From contig CBDCCY010000004.1 of assembly GCA_965215155.1 (NCBI GenBank), positions 3,286,001-3,350,000 of the forward strand: a stretch of DNA of 64,000 nt, written 5' to 3'. Each line of letters starts with the position of its first letter. The first letter of the stretch is position 1. The DNA is from JAGWAJ01 sp965215155 (GTDB lineage: Bacteria; Acidobacteriota; Vicinamibacteria; Vicinamibacterales; UBA8438). The notes under the pieces were generated by a model. The model made no database searches. It worked only from the letters and a program-made list of their open reading frames with translations, and had not been told where the DNA came from. Position numbers and translations under genes: made by a program. Shown in pieces: positions 1 to 8,778 of this stretch.

Positions 1-319
1 CCAGGTAGTTCTGGTCGCCCCCGAACAGCCGCACCTGGTGCTTGGCCATTTCCACGACGAGGACCGCCTGCGGTTCGGGGAGATGTCCGAGGACGCAGAC
101 GATCTCCTCCATCTTGCGCGTCTCTTCCTGGCTGACGTGCGAGTCGGCGTGGGCGGCCCGCCCGAGCACGTACGCGAACGCGGCGAGGTAGCGTGCGCAA
201 TCCTCCGGCAGCGCCTCGAGCTCGCCGACGATGTGGCGAATGGCGTCGGCCTCGGGCGAGACGTCTCCGCGGACCGCGTTCGTAACGCCGGTGAGCCCCA
301 GGAAGTCCAGTATCGCCAT
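1..319 (-). CDS. TerB-like (tellurite-resistance/DjlA-type) domain protein, 3' end outside window
   Basis: The reading frame starts at an ATG at 319 and runs off the left edge, so only about the first 106 residues are visible. The protein is helical and cytosolic-looking, without a signal peptide. Around residues 50-70 it carries the TerB-family signature of an acidic helix start (AHADSHVSQEE), the segment that often binds metal in TerB and DjlA domains. It lies 31 bp downstream of the ABC importer gene on the same strand and may be cotranscribed with it. Family assignment rests on this motif only. The exact role is unknown. Confidence 0.6.
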   Translation of the reverse strand, partial: MAILDFLGLTGVTNAVRGDVSPEADAIRHIVGELEALPEDCARYLAAFAYVLGRAAHADSHVSQEETRKMEEIVCVLGHLPEPQAVLVVEMAKHQVRLFGGDQNYL

Positions 320-350
320 ACGCGTGACTCTACCCTGCCCGCGCAGAGGA

Positions 351-1922
351 TCAGGGCGTGTCGCGCCCCTCGAAAGGCGCGGCGCGGTCGGCAGGGGGGG
401 TGCGGCCGGCCAGCTCCCGGACCAGGGACGCTCCCACCAGCCCGGGGGCCTCGCCGCGCTCGTCGACGCGCAGGTTGAGGGCCCGCATCCGGTCTGCATC
501 GATGGCGCCCTCGAGGCGCGCCAGCGCGTCGAGCACGTCGGGCGCCTCGAGGGCGAGCCGGGCGCCGGCCAGCAGGATGGCGTCGTAGGGAGGAATCGCG
601 CCGCGGTCATCCTCGAGGACGCGCAGGTCGTACGCCGCGATCCGCCCGTCGGTCGTGTAGGCGGAGATCACGTCCACCTCGTGGGTCGCGGCGGCCTGGT
701 ACATGAGCGACGCGTCCATCGCGCGCTGCTCGCGGAAGTCGAGGCGGTAGGTGTCGCGGACCGCCGGCCACTCCGGACGGGCGAAGAACTCGACGTCGGC
801 GCCGATGGCGAGGCGGGGCGCGTGCGGCGCGAGGTCGCCGATGGTGCGCAGATCGAGGCGCTCGGCATCTGCGGCGCGCACGGCCAGGGCATAGGTGTTC
901 TCGAAGCCGAGCGTTGCCGCCAGCGTCATGCCGTGCTCGGCCTCGAGGAACTCGCGTACCCCGCGGAGCGTCTCCGCGCGGCCGGCGCGTACCTCCGCGC
1001 GTCCCATTTCGTTGGCCCAGAGCGTGCCGGTGTAGTCGACGTAGATATCGATCTCCCCGGCGTCGAGCGCATCGAACGCCACGAGCGAGCCGAGCGACTG
1101 CAGGAGCCGTGTCGGGCGGCCGGTCTGGCGCTCGATCCAGCCGGTAATCGCGGCGCCGAGGACGTACTGCTCCGTGAAGCTCTTCGTCCCGACCATGATC
1201 GGCCTCTCGCGGTCGCCCAGCAGCGGAGCGGCGAGCGTGGCGCCGGCGTAGGCGTAGAGGAGGACGACGGCCGCGAGGGCCGCGGCGAGGCGGCCGCGAC
1301 GGCGGCGCGCCAAGCCGACCTCGACCGCCCGGACCAGCCCGTCGAGCAGCAGGGCCAGACCGGCCGCGGCGACGCACCCGACGATCACCGATCCGTAGTT
1401 GCGGGTCTGCAGCCCGCTGAAGATGTAGTTGCCCAGGCTGGTGGCCCCCACCGGCGTCGACAGCGTCGCGATGCCGACCACCCAGACCGTCGCCGTGCGC
1501 ACGCCGCCGACGACGACCGGCATCGCCAGCGGCAGCTCCACCATCAGGAGCTGCTGCCGCGGCGTCATCCCGACGCCGCGCGCCGCCTCGGTCAGGGCGG
1601 GGTCGACGCCCCGGATGCCGATCACCGTGTTCCGCAGCACGGGGAGGATGCCGTACAGCGTCAGCCCCACGATGGCCGGCAGGAACCCGATGCTCTGGAG
1701 ATCGAGGGCCGCGAGCACCGGAACCATGACCGCCAGCAGCGCCAGGCTCGGGACCGTCTGGATGACGCCGGCGAGCGCCAGGGCCGGCTGTTCGAGCCAG
1801 GCGAGCCGTGTGGCTGCGATGCCGAGCGGCACGCTGACCCCGATGCTGAGGAGCAGAGCGAGCAGCGTCAACTGCAGGTGCGCCGTAAGGTAGCCGGGGA
1901 GCAGCGCCAGCAGCTCGCTCAT
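351..1922 (-). CDS. Osmoprotectant/choline-betaine ABC importer, permease fused to substrate-binding domain (OpuCB-OpuCC / OsmW-OsmF type)
   Basis: The 523-residue protein joins two importer parts. Residues about 1-205 form the membrane permease, with several hydrophobic spans and the EAA-type loop TEAARGVGMTPRQQLLMVELP that contacts the ATPase. After a basic linker (ARRRRGR) and one more hydrophobic segment near 215-235, residues about 240-510 form a glycine-betaine/choline-type binding domain, with the typical opening GTKSFTEQ and the block DIYVDYTGTLW. Such fusions are known in the OpuC/ProX family. The start codon overlaps the stop of the upstream ATPase gene in ATGA, which shows translational coupling. 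The likely job is uptake of a quaternary-amine compatible solute; the substrate is inferred from the family. Confidence 0.88.
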   Translation of the reverse strand: MSELLALLPGYLTAHLQLTLLALLLSIGVSVPLGIAATRLAWLEQPALALAGVIQTVPSLALLAVMVPVLAALDLQSIGFLPAIVGLTLYGILPVLRNTVIGIRGVDPALTEAARGVGMTPRQQLLMVELPLAMPVVVGGVRTATVWVVGIATLSTPVGATSLGNYIFSGLQTRNYGSVIVGCVAAAGLALLLDGLVRAVEVGLARRRRGRLAAALAAVVLLYAYAGATLAAPLLGDRERPIMVGTKSFTEQYVLGAAITGWIERQTGRPTRLLQSLGSLVAFDALDAGEIDIYVDYTGTLWANEMGRAEVRAGRAETLRGVREFLEAEHGMTLAATLGFENTYALAVRAADAERLDLRTIGDLAPHAPRLAIGADVEFFARPEWPAVRDTYRLDFREQRAMDASLMYQAAATHEVDVISAYTTDGRIAAYDLRVLEDDRGAIPPYDAILLAGARLALEAPDVLDALARLEGAIDADRMRALNLRVDERGEAPGLVGASLVRELAGRTPPADRAAPFEGRDTP

Positions 1923-2695
1923 GCCCCGGCCTCCACCGGCGCGGCGCCGGCCAGGGCGTCGATGATGGCGGCCTGGCGCCGCGGCGTGCCCATCAGCCGG
2001 GCGACGTACTCGTCGGCCGGGCGGTTCAACAGGTCGCGTGGCGTGCCGACCTGGAGCAGCCGCCCGTCCCGCATCACGCCGATGCGGTCGGCGAGGGTCA
2101 GCGCCTCGGTCATGTCGTGGGTCACGAACACCGTCGTGAGGGCGAGCGCCGAGCGGATGCGCAGGAACGACTGCTGCAGCCGCTCGCGGGTGACCGGATC
2201 GAGCGCGCCGAACGGCTCGTCGAGCAACATCACCCGCGGCTCCGACGCCAGCGCGCGCGCCACTCCCACCCGCTGCTGCTGTCCGCCGGACAGCTCCTGC
2301 GGCTGCCGCTCCCGCATCTCCGGGTCGAGCTCCACGAGCTCGAGCAGCTCGTCCACCCGCGCCGCGGTCCGCTCGGGGGCCCAGCCGAGCAGCACGGGCG
2401 TTACCGCTACGTTCTCGGCCACCGTCATGTGGGGAAAGAGCCCGATCCGCTGGAACACGTAGCCGATCCGCCGCCGGAGCTCGTGCGGCGGCAGATCCGC
2501 CGTATCGACGCCGTCGAGGTGCACCGAGCCCGTGGTCGGCTCGATGAGCCGGTTGATCATCTTGAGGGTGGTTGTCTTGCCCGATCCCGATCCGCCGAGC
2601 AGCACGAGCAACTCGCCGGCACGGACCCGCAAGCTGAGGCCGTCGACGACGGTCGCGTCGCCGTAGCGGCGGGTGAGGCGTTCCGCCTCAATCAT
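1919..2695 (-). CDS. ATP-binding subunit of osmoprotectant ABC importer (OpuCA/OsmV type)
   Basis: A 258-residue ABC ATPase. It shows Walker A GGSGSGKTT, the Q-loop FQRIGLFPHMTV, signature LSGGQQQR, Walker B VMLLDEPFG and the switch histidine in FVTHDMTEA. The closest family is the betaine/carnitine/choline ATPases. Many of those carry C-terminal CBS domains that sense ionic strength; here the protein ends soon after the ABC domain, so that sensor is missing. The ATG at 2695 is chosen because it directly precedes the beta-strand of the ABC fold (MIEAERLTRRYG). The frame stays open upstream, but that sequence is arginine-rich and not ABC-like. It is the first gene of the importer pair. Confidence 0.9.
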   Translation of the reverse strand: MIEAERLTRRYGDATVVDGLSLRVRAGELLVLLGGSGSGKTTTLKMINRLIEPTTGSVHLDGVDTADLPPHELRRRIGYVFQRIGLFPHMTVAENVAVTPVLLGWAPERTAARVDELLELVELDPEMRERQPQELSGGQQQRVGVARALASEPRVMLLDEPFGALDPVTRERLQQSFLRIRSALALTTVFVTHDMTEALTLADRIGVMRDGRLLQVGTPRDLLNRPADEYVARLMGTPRRQAAIIDALAGAAPVEAGA

Positions 2696-2856
2696 CACCG
2701 GACGACCGGACGCGGTCACGCCCGCGCCCCGGCCGCCGCGCGCGCATCCGCCGGGGCGCGGCGCGGCTCCTGCGGCTCTCCGCGCCGAGCGCGCTCGGCC
2801 CCGCGGGGCTCGCGGCCGCGTGGCGGAGGAGGCGCTGCGGGGGTGCCCTCGATGGG

Positions 2857-4215
2857 TCAGACTCCCGACAGGTGCTCGACGACGCCGGTGCTGTCGCCCA
2901 GCGTCTCGATCGGCACGTCCAGCTTCTCCAGCAGGGCGACCTGCAGGTTCGTGAGCGGCGTCTCCTCCGCGACGCGCAGGTGGCGGCCGCCCCGGATTCG
3001 GCCTGCGCCGCCGCCCGCCACCAGGACCGGCAGGTCGACGTGGAGGTGCTGGTTGCCGTCGCTGATCCCGCAGCCGTACTGGATGACCGCGTGGTCGAGG
3101 AGGCTGCCGTCGCCGTCCGGGGTGGCGTCGAGCTTCGCCATGAAGTAGGCGAGCTGGTCGATGTGGTGGCGGTTCACCTTCGCCAGCTTGGCCATCTGCT
3201 CCGGCCGGTTCTGGTGATGCGACAGGCCGTGGTGGGGGTCGGGAATCCCCAGGTCGGGGTAGGTGCGCGGGCTCACCTCGCGCGACAGCATGAACGTGCC
3301 CACGCGCGTCATGTCGGCCTGGAACGCCAGCACCTGCAGGTCGAGCATCAGGCGGGCGTGCTCGGCGAACGTGTCCGGGATGCCTCCCGTCGGCCGCGCC
3401 AGCTCCGGCAGCTCCCGGTCGCTCTGCGCCTCCGCGAACTGGATGCGCCGCTCGATGTCGCGGATGGCGTCGAGGTACTGCGTCACCTTCGTCCGGTCGG
3501 CGGGGCCGAGCGTCCGCTCGAAGTCGGCCACCTCGTGGACCAGCGAGTCGAGGATGCTGCGGTCCTCGCGGATGCGCGCCAGCCGCGCCGCGGGGGTCGT
3601 GTCGTCGGTGTCGCCGAACAGCCGCTCGAAGACCGCACGCGGCTGGTTCTCCATCGGCAGCGGGGTGGTCGGATTGCGCCACGAGAGCGTGTTGGCGTAG
3701 GCGCAGCTCCAGCCGGCCTCGCAGGCGCCGATCAACTCGTTCGGGTCGATGGCCAGCTCGAGCGACGGCAGCACGCTGTCCGCGCCGAGCACGCCCGCCG
3801 CGATCTGGTCCATCGACGTGCCGCAGCGAATGTCCGGTCCGTCGGTCTTCTTCGGGTGCACGCCGGTCAGGAACGTGGCCGCGGCGCGCACGTGGTCGCC
3901 GGTCCCTTCGCCGGGCAGCGGAAACGCCGGAGCGTCGGCGAGGCCGCTCACGACCAGGAGGCGATCCTTGAACGGCGTCAGCGGCGAGAGCGTGGGCGGC
4001 AGGTCGGTCAGCGCGCCCTCCGCACCCGGCGTCCACTGATCCATGATCACGCCGTTCGGGACGTAACCGGTGAACAGCCGCGCCTGCGGCCTCGCGGCGG
4101 AACTGCGGACCGCCGCGAACGCGGGCACCATGCTGTCGAGCAGGGGCAGAGCCAGCGAGGCGCCGACGCCGCGCAGGAACGTGCGGCGGGGAAGCGAGTG
4201 CTTGGTGATGATCAT
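2857..4215 (-). CDS. DUF1552 family protein, Tat-type signal
   Basis: A 452-residue secreted protein of the DUF1552 family, known mainly from Planctomycetes, Acidobacteria and Verrucomicrobia and nearly always encoded beside DUF1592-type cytochromes. The N terminus has a twin-arginine signal (LPRRTFLRGVGASLALPLL), which suggests export in a folded state. Family hallmarks visible are the opening block FTGYVPNGV, the central HARLMLDLQVLAFQADMTRV and the motif DPHHGLSHHQN. The start overlaps the stop of the DUF1592 gene as ATGA, so the two are translated as a unit. Biochemical function is not established; a role with the partner cytochrome at the cell surface is inferred. Confidence 0.9.
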   Translation of the reverse strand: MIITKHSLPRRTFLRGVGASLALPLLDSMVPAFAAVRSSAARPQARLFTGYVPNGVIMDQWTPGAEGALTDLPPTLSPLTPFKDRLLVVSGLADAPAFPLPGEGTGDHVRAAATFLTGVHPKKTDGPDIRCGTSMDQIAAGVLGADSVLPSLELAIDPNELIGACEAGWSCAYANTLSWRNPTTPLPMENQPRAVFERLFGDTDDTTPAARLARIREDRSILDSLVHEVADFERTLGPADRTKVTQYLDAIRDIERRIQFAEAQSDRELPELARPTGGIPDTFAEHARLMLDLQVLAFQADMTRVGTFMLSREVSPRTYPDLGIPDPHHGLSHHQNRPEQMAKLAKVNRHHIDQLAYFMAKLDATPDGDGSLLDHAVIQYGCGISDGNQHLHVDLPVLVAGGGAGRIRGGRHLRVAEETPLTNLQVALLEKLDVPIETLGDSTGVVEHLSGV

Positions 4216-6695
4216 GGCTCTGCGGATCTCCTCATCTGAAACGGCGTGCTGCGGACGATCCCCTCGACGAGGGCCGACCAGCGGTAGTCCTCGGCGGCCG
4301 CGGCCGCCACGATGCCGCGGACGGCCGGTGCGTCGAACGACTCCACGCCGCGTCCGACGGCGTAGGTCAGCAGCTTCTCCGCCACCGTGGTGACGAAGTT
4401 GTCCTGGCGGGTGACAAGCGCCTGCCGCAGCGTGGCCGGACCGTCGACGGCGGTGCCGTCCGTCAGCGTGCCGCTGGCGTCGACGGGCGTCCCGTCCACG
4501 GCCGCCTCCCGCCAGCGGCCGATGCCGTCGAAATTCTCGAGCGCGAAGCCGAGCGGGTCCATGATGCGGTGGCAGCTCGCGCAGACCGGATTGGCGCGGT
4601 GCTGCTCCAGGCGCTCGCGCACGGAGCGGGGCGCGACTCCCGGCTCGTCGTTCTCCTCGAGGGCCGGCACGTCGGGCGGCGGAGGCGGCGGGGGCGTGCC
4701 GAGGATATTCTCGAGAAGCCACTTCCCGCGCAGCACCGGCGACGTCCGGTGGGCGTAGGAGGTGACCGTCAACAGGCTCCCCTTGCCGAGCAGGCCCCGG
4801 CGGACGGCGTCCGGCCCCTCGAGGCCGACGCGGCGGAAGTGGTTGCCGTAGACGTTCGGCATCCCGTAGTGGTCGGCGAGGCGCTCGTTGACGAACGTGT
4901 AGTCCGCGGTCAGCAGGTCGAGCACGCTGCGGTCCTCGCGGATCTGGCTGTCGAGGAAGAGCGTCATCTCGCGCGCCATCGCCTCGCGCAGGTTGCCGTC
5001 GAAATCGGGGAACGCCTGCGGGTCCGGCGTCACCAGCGGCATGTTGCGCAGGTAGAGCCATTGCCCGCCGAAGTTGTCGACCAGGGCGCGCGTGCGCGGG
5101 TCGGCGAGCATGCGCCGGACCTCGGCTCCCAGAACCTCCGGGTCGCGCAGGCGTCCCTGCTCGGCCGCGGCGAGGAGCTCGTCGTCGGGGATGCTGCTCC
5201 AGAGGAAGAACGACAGGCGCGAGGCGAGCTCGAGGTCGCTGACGGCGTACGGCTCGCCGGGGCCGATGTCGACGGGGTCGGTCTCGCGCCGGAACAGGAA
5301 GTCGGGGCTGACCAGGATGCGGCGCAGCGCCATCTCGATGCCGGCGTCGAAGTCGCCGCCCGCGCCGGGAGCACCCGAGCCGGGAGCACCCGAGCCGGGA
5401 GCCGTGCGGCGCCGCCCGACTTCGTAGAAGCCCAGCAGCATCTCCAAGTCACGCTCGGTCACCGGACGGCGGAACGCCCGCCGCGCGAGGCGCGACACGA
5501 TCTCGGTGGCGCACGGCGTCTCGTCCGCCTCCGCCTCCGGGCGGCAGATGAAGATCCGTCTTCGGCTCGGGGTGTCGCCGCGCCCGGTGACGCGGTAGGG
5601 GCCGCTCACCTCGATGCTCCCGATACCGGGGGAGATCGTCTGGTCGCCGGCGTACTCGTAGCTGGTGACGCGATAGTCGGGCCGGCGCATGCCTTCGCGG
5701 TACGCGCGCCGGTCGACGAAGCTCACCGCCAGCGTCGCGGGGCCTGCTTTCGCCGCGAAGCGTACTTCCTGGCCATCGTCGGGCACGTTGCGAAGGTCGC
5801 GGCGGACGGGGAGCCCGTCGGGACCGGGAATCGGACCGCCGACGGTCAGTGATTCGACGAGCGCACCATCGAGGCGGACCTCGAGCTGGTGTGGCTCCAG
5901 CATCCCGCGCACGCGGCCGTCGTACGTCCGCAGGAGGTAGATCTTGACGACGTACTCGCCATCGACGGGGAAGTAGTGCCGGATCGCCAGACCGCCGCGG
6001 GAGTTGAAGGGCAGGTCGTCGCTGACCCGCTCTTCCTGCCGCAGGTTCTTGTCGACCGCGAAGACCTCCGTCGTCGGGCGCAGCGCGGGGTCGCCTACCG
6101 CGAGCCGGGCGATCTTGCGCGATGCGGCCAGATAGCGCTCGGTGAGCATCGGCGACACGGAGAGCACGTCGGCGATGTTGTCGAAGCCGAAGCCCGAGTC
6201 GTCCGGCGGCAGCAGCGTCCGCTCGTCGATCTCGAGCGCCAGCAGATCGCGAATCGCGTTCGCGTACTCCGCGCGGTTCAGCCGGTGCACGGCGTGACGC
6301 CGTCCCGGGTCGGGTCGCTCGGCCGCGGCGTCGTCGATGCGCTCCGCGAGCCAGCCGGCGAGGGCGGCGTAGGTCGCATCGTCGGGGCGGGGCCGGCCGG
6401 CGGGCGGCATCGAACGGGTGGCGAGCTTGCGGATGACCTTCTCCCAGACCTCCGTCTCGCGCGCTTCCTCGCCGGCGCGGGCGACGTTCAGGCTCTGGAG
6501 CGTCAGGCTCGCGGTCAGCGTCCGGTCGTTGTGACAGCCGACGCAGAAGCGGTTCAGGACCTGACGGTGCTCCGCGGCGGGATCGGCCGGCGCCGCCTCC
6601 TGCGCCGCCAGGGGCGCGGACGCGCCGAGCGCCGCGGACAGCAGGCAGAGAGCCGGCAACCGTCGCACGCGGCGCGCGCCAGCATGGCGTGTCAT
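4212..6695 (-). CDS. DUF1592/DUF1588/DUF1587/DUF1595/DUF1585 Planctomycete-type cytochrome c protein
   Basis: An 827-residue exported protein with the full multi-domain layout of this family. It has a signal peptide (residues 1-31), an N-terminal haem c site CVGCH at 51-55, then DUF1587, DUF1595, DUF1592, DUF1588 and DUF1585 regions, and a second CXXCH (CASCH) in the DUF1588 part. These proteins are predicted periplasmic or surface dihaem proteins; substrates are unknown. Near residue 435 there is a short Gly-Ser-Ala-Pro linker encoded by 15-bp tandem repeats (5371-5401), probably length-variable. It is the first gene of a coupled pair with DUF1552 and diverges from the ankyrin gene. Confidence 0.9.
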   Translation of the reverse strand: MTRHAGARRVRRLPALCLLSAALGASAPLAAQEAAPADPAAEHRQVLNRFCVGCHNDRTLTASLTLQSLNVARAGEEARETEVWEKVIRKLATRSMPPAGRPRPDDATYAALAGWLAERIDDAAAERPDPGRRHAVHRLNRAEYANAIRDLLALEIDERTLLPPDDSGFGFDNIADVLSVSPMLTERYLAASRKIARLAVGDPALRPTTEVFAVDKNLRQEERVSDDLPFNSRGGLAIRHYFPVDGEYVVKIYLLRTYDGRVRGMLEPHQLEVRLDGALVESLTVGGPIPGPDGLPVRRDLRNVPDDGQEVRFAAKAGPATLAVSFVDRRAYREGMRRPDYRVTSYEYAGDQTISPGIGSIEVSGPYRVTGRGDTPSRRRIFICRPEAEADETPCATEIVSRLARRAFRRPVTERDLEMLLGFYEVGRRRTAPGSGAPGSGAPGAGGDFDAGIEMALRRILVSPDFLFRRETDPVDIGPGEPYAVSDLELASRLSFFLWSSIPDDELLAAAEQGRLRDPEVLGAEVRRMLADPRTRALVDNFGGQWLYLRNMPLVTPDPQAFPDFDGNLREAMAREMTLFLDSQIREDRSVLDLLTADYTFVNERLADHYGMPNVYGNHFRRVGLEGPDAVRRGLLGKGSLLTVTSYAHRTSPVLRGKWLLENILGTPPPPPPPDVPALEENDEPGVAPRSVRERLEQHRANPVCASCHRIMDPLGFALENFDGIGRWREAAVDGTPVDASGTLTDGTAVDGPATLRQALVTRQDNFVTTVAEKLLTYAVGRGVESFDAPAVRGIVAAAAAEDYRWSALVEGIVRSTPFQMRRSAEP

Positions 6696-6768
6696 GGGGA
6701 CAGTGAATTATCATGACGCCGCTTCGGTAGTGTCAAGCAGCACCGTCTTGCGAAGGGAGCGCCCAGCT

Positions 6769-8286
6769 ATGCGGATTCGGCCGACGGTAGTCGCACTCCT
6801 GACCGGCGCATCGCTGGCGGCTGCCGCGTCGGCCTCTGCCGCGGAGCCGGCCCTCATCGACGCGGTCAAGACCGAGGATCGCCTGCGCATCGAGAGGCTC
6901 GTGGCCGACGGCGCGGACGTCAACGCACCGCACGGCGACGGGGCCACCGCGCTCCACTGGGCTGTGCACCGCGACCTCGCGGACGTGGCCGCGCTGCTGC
7001 TCCGTCACGGCGCCGGTGTCGACGCGGCCGACGACCACGGCGTGACGCCGCTCTCGCTGGCGTGCCTGAACGCGAGCGAGTCGATGGTCGGACTGCTGCT
7101 CGATGCGGAGGCGGACCCGAACGTCGCGACGACGAGCGGGGTGACGCCGCTGATGACCGCGGCCCGCGTCGGCGACCCCGGCGTGGTCCGCCGGCTGCTG
7201 GAGGCCGGCGCCGACCCCACCGCGACGGAGGCGGTGCGCGGGCAGACCGCGCTGATGTGGGCGGTGGCGGAGAACCACACGCGGGCGGCGGCCGTGCTGC
7301 TCGAGGTGGGCGGCGGGGCGACGACCCGCTCCGCGAACGGCTTCACGCCGCTGCTCTTCGCCGCCCAGCAGGGCAACGTCGAGGTGGCCCGGCTGCTGGT
7401 CGCGGCCGGTGCGGACGTCGAGGAAGCCGCCCCGGAGGGAATCGCCGGCGACACCAATGCGCGCGTGCTCTTCCGCGAGGGGAGCGAGGCTTCCGCCCTG
7501 CTGGTCGCCATCGACAGCGGGCAGGCCGACGTGGCGCGCTTCCTCCTCGAGCGCGGCGCCGACCCGAATCACGACGGCGCGGGCCGGACGCCGCTCCACT
7601 CCGCCGTGCAGCAGGAGCTGCCGGCCGTCGTCGCCGCGCTGATCGCGGCCGGGGCGGATCCGGACGCCCGCCTCGAGAAGCCGCTTCCGCTCGTCTCGCG
7701 CCGCATCCGGCAGGACAACGGACTGACGCCGACCACCGTCGGGTCGACGCCCTTCCTCCTCGCCGCGAGCTTCGGCGACGTCGCGAGCATGCGGCTCCTG
7801 ATCGATGCAGGAGCCGACCCGTTCCTGACGACCGACGACGGCACGACGGCTCTGATGGTCGCCGCGGGGGCCGACTACGTCGAGGGCGCGGACAAGTACG
7901 GGGTGCGCTCCTACCCGGCCTACTACGAGACGCTGCAGCAGCGCGCGCTCGCCGCGACGACGCTGTGCCTCGAGCTGGGCCTGGACGTCAATGCCGTCAA
8001 CGACTTCGGCCAGACCCCGCTCCACGGCGCCGTCTACATGGGCGGAACGGTCATCGCCCCCTACCTCGTGGCGCAGGGCGCGGAGATGGACGTCATCAAC
8101 GGCCGCGGCCAGACCCCGTGGCTGATAGCCGCCCAGGGCGAGTACCGCGCCGGCTCCTTCTACCGCCACGAGGAGACCGCGGTCGTGCTCGAGGCGCTCG
8201 GCGCCGACACCACCCTCGGGTCCGACCTGGGGCGCGACTGGCGGCAGACGCTCAGCTTGGAAGAACCGGCGCGTCGCCGCCGGTAG
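6769..8286 (+). CDS. Secreted ankyrin-repeat protein
   Basis: A 505-residue protein with a signal peptide (about residues 1-24, ending ASASAAE) followed by about ten ankyrin repeats. Repeat consensus pieces such as GATALHWAVHRD, GVTPLMTAARVGD and GRTPLHSAVQQE recur every 33 residues or so. The ATG at 6769 is preferred over an in-frame start further upstream because a Shine-Dalgarno-like AGGGAG lies about 10 bases upstream and the signal peptide begins here. Exported ankyrin proteins of this type are common in Acidobacteria, often near DUF1552/DUF1592 genes. The repeats serve protein-protein contacts; no enzymatic domain is seen. Confidence 0.88.
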   Translation: MRIRPTVVALLTGASLAAAASASAAEPALIDAVKTEDRLRIERLVADGADVNAPHGDGATALHWAVHRDLADVAALLLRHGAGVDAADDHGVTPLSLACLNASESMVGLLLDAEADPNVATTSGVTPLMTAARVGDPGVVRRLLEAGADPTATEAVRGQTALMWAVAENHTRAAAVLLEVGGGATTRSANGFTPLLFAAQQGNVEVARLLVAAGADVEEAAPEGIAGDTNARVLFREGSEASALLVAIDSGQADVARFLLERGADPNHDGAGRTPLHSAVQQELPAVVAALIAAGADPDARLEKPLPLVSRRIRQDNGLTPTTVGSTPFLLAASFGDVASMRLLIDAGADPFLTTDDGTTALMVAAGADYVEGADKYGVRSYPAYYETLQQRALAATTLCLELGLDVNAVNDFGQTPLHGAVYMGGTVIAPYLVAQGAEMDVINGRGQTPWLIAAQGEYRAGSFYRHEETAVVLEALGADTTLGSDLGRDWRQTLSLEEPARRRR

Positions 8287-8316
8287 AGGCGGCATCGGCC
8301 GTGCCCGGGGTGACGG

Positions 8317-8778
8317 TCACGCGTTCCCCAGAGCGTCGGCCAGGGAGTCACCGCAGGCAACGCGTCGTACGCGTTCCTCGCGCCCGCGGAAGAGCACCGA
8401 GGCCTTCCTCAGGTCGACCTGGTGCTGGCGTCGCAGGTCCCTCGATACCAGCACGGGTCGGCAGAGGACGGCGATACCTCGGGGTGCCAGGTCATCTGCA
8501 GCCCGAGCGCCGGCCTGGAGTTGTCGTTCGACCTTGGCAACATTCGGCTCTCCGTCCTTGATCTCGATGGGCACAACCAGGCTTGGGTCCGCGAAGAGCA
8601 GGTAGTCGCACTTCGATTGCGCCCCTCCCAGCGGGGATCCTGTCTCGTCGAGATCGATGACCAGCCGCGGCCGAGGTGCATCCGCCAACGACACGCCGCA
8701 ACCGCCCTTGACGACATCGTCGGCCAAGCAGGAGTGGTCGTCGATCCTGGCGCGGACGTCGTGGGTGAGGCCGTTCAC
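8317..8778 (-). CDS. Small PD-(D/E)XK nuclease-like protein paired with AAA ATPase
   Basis: A 153-residue protein starting at a GTG that overlaps the ATPase stop (GTGA), so it is translationally coupled to it. I do not recognise a named family. It contains a pattern matching the PD-(D/E)XK nuclease core: D58 in KCDYLLF, then 14 residues later E72-I-K74 in VPIEIKDG, followed by a helix with Q86. This D-X(13)-E-X-K spacing fits the Mg-binding site of restriction-type nucleases. No signal peptide or membrane segment is seen. The pairing suggests it acts as the effector of a two-gene ATPase-nuclease system. The nuclease call is an inference from three residues and needs structural support. Confidence 0.6.
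   Translation of the reverse strand: MNGLTHDVRARIDDHSCLADDVVKGGCGVSLADAPRPRLVIDLDETGSPLGGAQSKCDYLLFADPSLVVPIEIKDGEPNVAKVERQLQAGARAADDLAPRGIAVLCRPVLVSRDLRRQHQVDLRKASVLFRGREERVRRVACGDSLADALGNA

Noticed and set aside
231..2462. A 743-codon open frame opposite the ABC importer genes
   Set aside because: Arg/Ala/Gly/Asp-rich composition of an antisense frame in GC-rich DNA; the opposite strand has clear ABC motifs.
5371..5401. 15-bp repeat in the DUF1592 gene as a mobile or regulatory element
   Set aside because: It encodes a simple Gly-Ala-Pro-Ser linker in frame, a common source of short tandem repeats.
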